Source: Nostoc sp. PA-18-2419 (GTDB lineage: Bacteria > Cyanobacteriota > Cyanobacteriia > Cyanobacteriales > Nostocaceae). Taken from it: 52,248 nucleotides of DNA. The number at the start of each line of letters is the position of its first letter. Within the stretch, counting starts at the first letter, position 1. Positions 46,842-52,248 of this stretch are shown here, in pieces. The position numbers and the translations under genes were made by a program. The stretch lies in assembly GCF_005869855.1 (NCBI RefSeq), contig NZ_SZNH01000035.1, positions 1-52,248 on the forward strand. The letters are read 5' to 3'. The notes beneath the pieces are model-generated. The model worked only from the letters and a program-made list of their open reading frames with translations, made no database searches and was not told where the DNA came from.

Positions 46842-46985
46842 TTGTTCTCTGTTACAAAGTTCTGAGCGGAGGTTTCCTCCGCACCCTGCGGGAAGCCCTA
46901 CAGGTTCGGGGGATCGCAATCGACGGAAACCGCCAAGACCGCGACCCCTTCACCGCAGAAGCCTCTACAGACTTTGCGCTTTATC
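46842..46985 (+). repeat. Dispersed repeat family, copy 3
   Basis: The segment begins TTGTTCTCTGTTACAAAGTT and ends GACTTTGCGCTTTATC. The central CCTCCGCACCCTGCGGGAAG and GGGGGATCGCAATCGACGG match copy 2 almost base for base. It lacks the GAGGCAGTCCGTTGG part found in copies 1 and 2. It lies directly after the YlqD-like gene. Confidence 0.75.
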
Positions 46986-47041
46986 TTTTGTCCTTTGCAA
47001 ATGACCAATAACCAATGACTAATGACTAATGATTAATGACA
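46986..47041. repeat. Heptad repeats after dispersed repeat copy 3
   Basis: CTTTTGTCCTTTGCAAATGA is followed by several AATGACTAATGACTAATGAT units. It runs into the stop codon of the minus-strand gene at 47033. Confidence 0.65.
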
Positions 47042-47557
47042 AATCTGATTTAATTTAGCGTGGGTACGGCTTCCAGACCAACATTTCACCTGGGAGCCAG
47101 CCCAAATAATTTGCCAAACTGGAGGTGAACTAATAAAAAGCGATCGCCCAAAGGTCGTCATCTCCACTCGATATTTAACTGTACTAACAGAATTATTACC
47201 CTGCTTGATTTGTGTAATCATCACCAAGGCTTGATTTTGTTGTGGATAAGCTACCTCTACCTTTCGTGTTCCTCCCGCTGATGGTATATCATCAAAGGCA
47301 TTCAACGCCAGGGTAGCAGGATCGCTACCTTGGAGAGATGAGTTGAGCCTTTCTATTGGTATAATTTTATAATCAGAACGTTCTGGGTATGCTACAACTT
47401 CGTGAGCCTGATGCATCGCTTTTAACTGCTGAGGTTGCCCATCAATATTGTTAACAATCCCCATTGATTGTTGGCGCTGGCTAATATAAACTCCGGCGCC
47501 AGCAGAGGCAAAGATAGTTGATACCACAATCAAAAACAATTTTAACTTTGCCGACAT
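47033..47557 (-). CDS. Hypothetical membrane-anchored or exported protein (174 aa)
   Basis: A hydrophobic N-terminal segment (KLKLFLIVVSTIFASAGAGV) forms a signal peptide or anchor. It is followed by a soluble domain of about 140 residues rich in beta-strand pattern (KVEVAYPQQNQALVMITQIK, TVKYRVEMTTFG) and two Cys-containing ends. I start it at ATG 47557; the frame also reaches a TTG at 47578. I do not recognise the family. Its stop lies inside the heptad repeats. Confidence 0.65.
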   Translation of the reverse strand: MSAKLKLFLIVVSTIFASAGAGVYISQRQQSMGIVNNIDGQPQQLKAMHQAHEVVAYPERSDYKIIPIERLNSSLQGSDPATLALNAFDDIPSAGGTRKVEVAYPQQNQALVMITQIKQGNNSVSTVKYRVEMTTFGRSLFISSPPVWQIIWAGSQVKCWSGSRTHAKLNQICH

Positions 47558-47810
47558 AAAAGTAAACACGAATTTCAAACAGGTTAATTACCAATTTTGA
47601 ATTCTAGATTGAACTGTATCCCATGTCCTCTACCTGCAAAATTTCTATCTCTGGCGTTTCTCCAACAATGCGATGAATTGGAGCAAGCAGGGGAAACAGA
47701 CGGGCAAAGGGTCAACGGTGAATTTTGCAAGTTGCTAAATCATCCTGCTTTCTCTGCAACGCCCTGTATCTTAAGCAGTAGTATGAAGAATATAAATCTA
47801 TTTAATCTTT

Positions 47811-47956
47811 AGGGACTTCCAATTAAAAAAATATTTCATCCCTGGGGGACGCTACGCGAACGCCTTGAGGGCAGGGCAGCAGGGAGCAGGGAGCAGGGGG
47901 AGAGAAAGTCGTTTTGATGGGCATGAAATTGGATAATTTATTTTCTGGAAGTCCCT
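47811..47956. mobile_element. MITE-like element, 146 bp
   Basis: The ends are perfect 10-bp inverted repeats (AGGGACTTCC at 47811-47820 and GGAAGTCCCT at 47947-47956). The similarity continues inward with gaps for about 35 bases (AT-rich, then ATTTCATCCC and its complement). It has no coding capacity; the centre holds GGACGCTACGCGAACGCC and repeated GGGAGCAG. T/A-rich bases flank both ends. This is what a non-autonomous element mobilised by an IS630-type transposase would look like, but the target duplication is not clean. Confidence 0.6.
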
Positions 47957-48090
47957 TAGCAATTTTATTTGATTGGTGAGACACTCGTGATGGTTTTTGA
48001 AAGCCAAGAACCAAAACGAGATATTGACTAAGCATTGAGGATAACTTTGTAATATAGACTTCTAAATCAGATTTAGGTTCCTCGGGTTAT

Positions 48091-48115
48091 TAATCATTAG
48101 TCATTAGTCATTTGT
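48091..48115. repeat. Short heptad repeat run
   Basis: TAATCATTAGTCATTAGTCA and ATTTG form three heptad units of the family seen elsewhere in the window. Confidence 0.5.
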
Positions 48116-48294
48116 GTTGTCTATCGATTATTAATTATTTCCCTGTGCCCCCTGCACCTGAAGCCCTCGTACCCCTTTGCTCCTCTGCACAGCCTAAAAT
48201 ATAAAATCTCCAGTCCAAAATTCTTTTATCAAGATACAATTCGATCTGATAAAAGCTGTTAAAGTCCATAAACCATTGATTCCCAAACCACCCT

Positions 48295-49602
48295 ATGAGC
48301 ATTCACGAAGTATTTATGCCGGCGCTAAGTTCTACCATGACCGAAGGCAAAATAGTCTCCTGGGTGAAATCGCCAGGGGACAAAGTGGAAAAAGGCGAAA
48401 CAGTGGTGGTTGTAGAGTCAGATAAGGCAGATATGGATGTAGAAACCTTTTATGAAGGATTTCTTGCCCATATCATAGTTGAAGCTGGTGAAACTGCCCC
48501 GGTAGGATCTGCGATCGCCTTTATTGCCGAAACGGAAGCTGAAATTGAAAGTGCGAAATCTCTCACCAATTCCGGTGGTGCAGCTACTACCAGTGCCTCT
48601 TCCCCTGAACCAATCGCACCCGCAGCCGAAGACAGAACACCTGCCTTGGCGTCTCAAAATGGCTCTAACCACCGTGAAGGGAGGCTTGTAGCTTCACCTC
48701 GTGCCCGGAAGTTAGCCAAAGAACTAAAAGTTGATTTGACTACTCTCCAAGGCAGTGGCCCCCACGGGCGCATTGTCGCCGAAGATGTGCAAGGATTATC
48801 TAGTAAAGCCAAGCAACCCGCTGCTACGCCAGTTGCTCCAGCAACGCCTGTACCATCCGTTTCCCCAGTAGCGCCCCCTGCACCGCCTACACCAGCCACG
48901 GCACCTGCACCAGCTGTGGCATCTGTTCCCGGTTCAATCGTGCCTCTAACTACCTTCCAAAATGCGGTAGTACGCAATATGGTAGCTAGTCTATCTGTGC
49001 CTGTATTCCGTGTTGCCTACAGTATTACCACTGATGAGCTAGACAAACTTTATAAACAAATTAAATCCAAAGGCGTAACAATGACAGCCCTACTGGCGAA
49101 AGCTGTAGCGGTAACATTACAAAAACACCCACTTTTGAACGCTAGCTACTCAGACCAAGGAACTGTTTATCATTCTGATATCAACATTTCTGTAGCTGTA
49201 GCGATGGATGATGGCGGATTAATTACACCTGTGCTGCAAAATGCAGACGCAGTCGATATTTATTCTCTATCGCGTAGTTGGAAGTCTTTAGTAGAGCGTG
49301 CCAGAACAAAACAACTACAACCCCAAGAATATAACAGTGGTACTTTTACCCTATCTAACTTGGGGATGTTTGGTGTAGATACATTTGATGCGATTTTACC
49401 ACCTGGACAAGGTTCAATTTTAGCGATCGGGGCATCTCGTCCGCAAGTGGTAGCAACACCTGACGGTTTATTTGCTGTGCGCCAACAAATGCAAGTAAAT
49501 ATTACTTCAGACCACCGAATTATTTACGGTGCCCATGCTGCTGCATTCTTGCAAGATTTGGCAAAATTGATTGAGACAAATGCTCATTCTTTGACACTGT
49601 AG
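48295..49602 (+). CDS. pdhC: Pyruvate dehydrogenase E2, dihydrolipoamide acetyltransferase
   Basis: The 435-residue core subunit of pyruvate dehydrogenase makes acetyl-CoA. The N-terminal lipoyl domain has VFMPALSSTMTEGKIVSW and the lipoylated Lys in VESDKADMDVE. A peripheral-subunit-binding domain (VASPRARKLAKELKVDL, GPHGRIVAEDV) follows, then an Ala/Pro-rich linker of about 50 residues. The catalytic domain ends SDHRIIYGAHAAAFLQDL. The HxxxDG motif has Tyr instead of Asp, as I recall for plastid-type enzymes. There is one lipoyl domain. ATG start at 48295. Confidence 0.93.
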   Translation: MSIHEVFMPALSSTMTEGKIVSWVKSPGDKVEKGETVVVVESDKADMDVETFYEGFLAHIIVEAGETAPVGSAIAFIAETEAEIESAKSLTNSGGAATTSASSPEPIAPAAEDRTPALASQNGSNHREGRLVASPRARKLAKELKVDLTTLQGSGPHGRIVAEDVQGLSSKAKQPAATPVAPATPVPSVSPVAPPAPPTPATAPAPAVASVPGSIVPLTTFQNAVVRNMVASLSVPVFRVAYSITTDELDKLYKQIKSKGVTMTALLAKAVAVTLQKHPLLNASYSDQGTVYHSDINISVAVAMDDGGLITPVLQNADAVDIYSLSRSWKSLVERARTKQLQPQEYNSGTFTLSNLGMFGVDTFDAILPPGQGSILAIGASRPQVVATPDGLFAVRQQMQVNITSDHRIIYGAHAAAFLQDLAKLIETNAHSLTL

Positions 49603-49768
49603 TTTTGAAAAAACGCCAAAATTAAATGTTAGTGCTATTAGCGAAGTAGTTTGCCAAAGATTAGCGCTAACAACCAACAACATCGACGCTGAAATTTTTA
49701 TCGACAAACTATGTAGAGATATGACAACACATATCTCTACATAAAGTTATGTCATCTCAAATATCACA

Positions 49769-50635
49769 GTGACATACGACAACACCTTAAAATATCTAGT
49801 TGAACAGTATCCACAAGATTTCATTCGCTACTTACTCGCATCTGAAGTAACGGATATTCAGATTCTCAAAATAGAATTAAACCAAGAACCAATCCGTGCT
49901 GACTCAGTAACCTTTTTGCAAACTGCCAATCAAATACTGCATTTAGAGTTTCAAACCTTACCAACATCAACTCCACCTTTACCACTGCGAATGCTCGACT
50001 ATTGGGTGCGGCTGTATCGACAATACAATTGTGATATTGAGCAGGTAGTAATTTTTCTTAAACCCACAACTTCACAAGCAGCATTTATAAATCAATTTAC
50101 TACCCGCAATACTACCCACCGCTACCGCGTCATCCGAATCTGGGAACAAGATCCACAACCGTTGCTAGTATCTCCTGGTTTATTACCTCTGGCAATCTTA
50201 GCCCGAACAGATTCTCCTCAAAACTTACTCCAACAGGTGGCAGTTCAAGTGAGTATGATTGAAGAAGCAGCCACCAAACAAACTATTTCGGTATGTAGCC
50301 AACTTTTAGCAGGGTTAGTATTTGAACCAGAACTCATTCATCAGTTTTTGAGGAAAGAAAATATGAGAGAATCTGCTATTTATCAAGAAATTCTTCAAGA
50401 GGGACTTCAAGAAGGAAGAGAACAAGGTATACAAGAAGGTATAGAACAAGGAAGACAATCACAACTGAGGCTAGTGATAGGTTTATTAACTCGTCGCCTT
50501 GGTTCAATTAATTCTCAGTTACAATCTCGGCTACAAGAGTTATCCTTAGCTCAGTTGGAGGACTTGGGTGAAGTCTTACTAGATTTCGCTACTAAAGCTG
50601 ATTTAATTAATTGGCTGAATACAATAGAAAGTTAG
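49769..50635 (+). CDS. Rpn/PD-(D/E)xK-family protein with DUF4351 tail
   Basis: The 288-residue protein has an N-terminal nuclease-like domain of the Rpn/transposase_31 kind: YDNTLKYLVEQYPQDFIRYL, then ADSVTFLQ and ILHLEFQT, supplying Asp, Glu and Gln of a PD-(D/E)xQ-like site. A Gly/Glu/Gln-rich hinge (EGLQEGREQGIQEGIEQGRQ) leads to a C-terminal DUF4351 helical part (LTRRLGSINSQLQSRLQELS). Such proteins are numerous in cyanobacteria; some promote RecA-independent recombination in E. coli. The start is GTG at 49769. Its role here is unknown. Confidence 0.82.
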   Translation: MTYDNTLKYLVEQYPQDFIRYLLASEVTDIQILKIELNQEPIRADSVTFLQTANQILHLEFQTLPTSTPPLPLRMLDYWVRLYRQYNCDIEQVVIFLKPTTSQAAFINQFTTRNTTHRYRVIRIWEQDPQPLLVSPGLLPLAILARTDSPQNLLQQVAVQVSMIEEAATKQTISVCSQLLAGLVFEPELIHQFLRKENMRESAIYQEILQEGLQEGREQGIQEGIEQGRQSQLRLVIGLLTRRLGSINSQLQSRLQELSLAQLEDLGEVLLDFATKADLINWLNTIES

Positions 50636-50643
50636 AGTTTGCT

Positions 50644-51456
50644 CTAAACCTTTTGACCTGTTACAAAAAAAGTCAGATTTTCATACCAAGCTCCTTGCTC
50701 AGTTGCTTCTGCTTCAATTTTTTGACGATACTCTGCTTTTAATTGTGCCATTTGCTCTGACGAAACCTTTAATAAGGGATTTTCTCTAGGATGAAACCAT
50801 CCTCCATTCCATTCTCTAGCTTGTTCTAAATTGTGGTAGTAACCTAGTTGTTGGGTGTTCACTTCAATATTTGTAAAACCAGCTTCTGCAAGTAGATGAT
50901 GACACTTTTCTGGAGTGCCTGTTGGCTCGTTGATACTTGTCAACATAATGCCTTGTTTGCCACAAATTTTAATAATAAGTGGCGCTCCACAAGATTCTTC
51001 AGAGCAACAAGAAAAACCGAGAACTCCTCCTGGTTTTAGATAACAGTACCATTTACGGAGAGCAGCAGGAATATCTTTAAAATATACTATGGCTGTAGAA
51101 CAAAAAATAACATCAAAACTCTCATCATAAAAGTGAATATACTCAGCATCGGCTTCAATTAGTTCAATATTTTGCAAGCCTAACTCTTCAATTTTTTGTT
51201 GTGCCTGAGCTAGCATCCCTGAAGAAAAATCTACTCCAGTAACTTTACCCTCATCACCGATAATTTGTGCAGTAGCAATGGCAATAATACCCGTACCTGT
51301 TGCTATATCTAATACTTTTTGTCCCTTTTGCAGTGGAACTAAGTTTAGTAAAGGGAGAGCGCGATCAATTGTATAATCGTTGTCGTAGCTAGTTCTGCTA
51401 TCAAAGAAATCAATTACTTTTTTCTTATACTGTTGTTCGTATTCATTATTTTGCAT
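50644..51456 (-). CDS. Class I SAM-dependent methyltransferase
   Basis: The 270-residue protein has a Rossmann-like SAM-binding core. Motif I is VLDIATGTGIIAIATA near residues 48-63, post-I VTGVDFSSGMLAQAQ, motif II SFDVIFCSTAIVYF, and motif III LKPGGVLGFSCCSEE. It is similar to UbiE/arsenite-type small-molecule methyltransferases, but it has only scattered Cys residues and I would not call it ArsM. The AraC-type regulator lies upstream on the same strand, 107 bases before the start. Its substrate is unknown. Confidence 0.85.
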   Translation of the reverse strand: MQNNEYEQQYKKKVIDFFDSRTSYDNDYTIDRALPLLNLVPLQKGQKVLDIATGTGIIAIATAQIIGDEGKVTGVDFSSGMLAQAQQKIEELGLQNIELIEADAEYIHFYDESFDVIFCSTAIVYFKDIPAALRKWYCYLKPGGVLGFSCCSEESCGAPLIIKICGKQGIMLTSINEPTGTPEKCHHLLAEAGFTNIEVNTQQLGYYHNLEQAREWNGGWFHPRENPLLKVSSEQMAQLKAEYRQKIEAEATEQGAWYENLTFFVTGQKV

Positions 51457-51563
51457 AATACTCTCAATTTTTACTGCTCAATTATAAAAATAATTTGTGA
51501 GTGAAACTTCTGTCTTCTGAAAACGTGCTTTCAAAATGTTGAAATCTTGCAAAATCCAAAAAT

Positions 51564-52248
51564 TTATATCATTTTTCTATATGCTTTTGGTGTGATTCCT
51601 ACATGCTTATGAAAAATAGTAGTAAAGTTGCTTTGGCTAGAACAGCCAACTTGAAGTGCAATTTCGATAATAGGTAACTGGCTATAAGTAAGTAAATACT
51701 TAGCTCGTTCAATTCGACATTTAATGATGTATTGATGTGGAGAAATACCCATTAAACGTTTAAACCAACGACAGAATGAATAGGAACTCATATTCACTAG
51801 AGTAGCCAGTTCTATCAGCTTTAATTCTAGTGCTAAGTTATCATAAATATAATCAATTATCTGCCGTAATTGACGCTCAGAAAGATTGACCTCAAACTCT
51901 AAATTTAGTTGCTGTGTTTTAGAAAAAGTTTTGAGGAGATGGACTGCTAGAGCAGTAGCAACTGATTCACCATATAGTTTACCAGATGGACATCCGGCTT
52001 CAAGCTCTGCTTTGAGTGCCATTCCCAGATAAAGAATTTGCCGATCGCAGACTCCGCGCTGTGGGATAATTTCAATAGTGCGATAGCTCCCAATGATCGC
52101 ATCATCTAATACTCTATTAAATAAACTGGAATCAAAAGAGACTAGGAGAAATTTTATTTCCTGATGCCAACGTGCTTGAGTGGAAATCCCCTTTGGAGTG
52201 ACGTTAACCAAACCTCTTCTCATCTGCGTACTGTGTAACTTTCCACCT
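51564..52248 (-). CDS. AraC-family transcriptional regulator (5' end outside window)
   Basis: The C-terminal 100 residues form a double helix-turn-helix of the AraC/XylS type: LKLIELATLVNMSSYSFCRW with FKRLMGISPHQYIIKCRIER, then PIIEIALQVGCSSQSNFTTI and GITPKAYRKM. The upstream part has NVTPKGISTQARWHQEI, typical of the cupin-like half found in cyanobacterial members. An ATG is at 52223, but the frame is open to the window end (GGKLHSTQ before it), so the true start lies beyond. It may regulate the neighbouring methyltransferase, which is only an inference. Confidence 0.88.
   Translation of the reverse strand, partial: GGKLHSTQMRRGLVNVTPKGISTQARWHQEIKFLLVSFDSSLFNRVLDDAIIGSYRTIEIIPQRGVCDRQILYLGMALKAELEAGCPSGKLYGESVATALAVHLLKTFSKTQQLNLEFEVNLSERQLRQIIDYIYDNLALELKLIELATLVNMSSYSFCRWFKRLMGISPHQYIIKCRIERAKYLLTYSQLPIIEIALQVGCSSQSNFTTIFHKHVGITPKAYRKMI

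Larger units (their letters stand above)
47558..48294. other. Repeat-rich intergenic region before the PDH E2 gene
   Basis: This 740-base region holds a MITE-like element at 47811-47956, short heptad repeats near 48090-48115, and otherwise AT-rich or C-rich low-complexity sequence. No gene is supported; the frame at 47597-47812 has no gene-like features. Confidence 0.5.

Noticed and set aside
47597-47812. 71-codon frame before the MITE-like element
   Set aside because: No ribosome site or recognisable protein features, and it runs up to the element end.

Overview
The window reads as chromosome from a filamentous, probably heterocyst-forming cyanobacterium of the Nostoc/Anabaena group. The signs are many copies of the HIP1 octamer GCGATCGC, a cyanobacterial 23S-5S end, a gltA/ndhA-I-G-E/nadK block, a plant-type pyruvate dehydrogenase E2, a cyanobacterial acyl-ACP synthetase, a PatA-like/CheY/CheW/MCP/CheA operon resembling the hormogonium motility (hmp) locus of Nostoc punctiforme, and heptad repeats of the Nostocales type between genes. 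Identifications rest on reading motifs by eye; no search was run.

Layout. Positions 1-280 hold the 3' end of a 23S rRNA, a 5S rRNA and their terminator. Next come a small hydrophilic protein, a GT39-type membrane glycosyltransferase with a decayed paralogue beside it, and a GNAT acyltransferase. Positions 5.0-10.6 kb are core metabolism on the minus strand: gltA, then ndhA-ndhI-ndhG-ndhE (NDH-1 membrane and connecting subunits), then nadK. Positions 10.7-17.3 kb hold sixA, a DHH phosphoesterase, a candidate 6S-like RNA, an HNH endonuclease, alr, tRNA-Leu(UAG) and a HAD phosphatase. Positions 17.9-26.2 kb hold the five-gene chemosensory operon, preceded by a duplicated 63-bp motif. Positions 26.5-36 kb are an accessory zone: a NACHT NTPase with HEAT-like repeats whose frame is split by an in-frame TGA, Uma2 and DUF427 proteins, an atypical SDR, and two AAA-like (STAND-type) ATPases. 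Positions 36.6-43.1 kb hold recQ, a GH63/MGH1-like glucosidase and an MFS transporter. Positions 43.2-44.1 kb hold two small related membrane proteins. Positions 44.3-52.2 kb hold aas, a YlqD-like protein, an unknown exported or anchored protein, a MITE-like element, the PDH E2 gene, an Rpn/DUF4351 protein, a methyltransferase and an AraC regulator cut by the window end.

How parts fit together. Citrate synthase, NDH-1 subunits and NAD kinase form a respiratory/redox block. The chemosensory operon has a complete signalling path: receptor, CheW adaptor, CheA-REC hybrid kinase, CheY and PatA-like output. The NACHT and AAA-like proteins are STAND-type ATPases of the kind common in multicellular cyanobacteria, with signalling or conflict roles that the sequence cannot settle. 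Several non-coding families sit between genes: a 145-190 bp dispersed repeat in three copies, heptad repeats, G-rich palindromes and a 146-bp MITE-like element.
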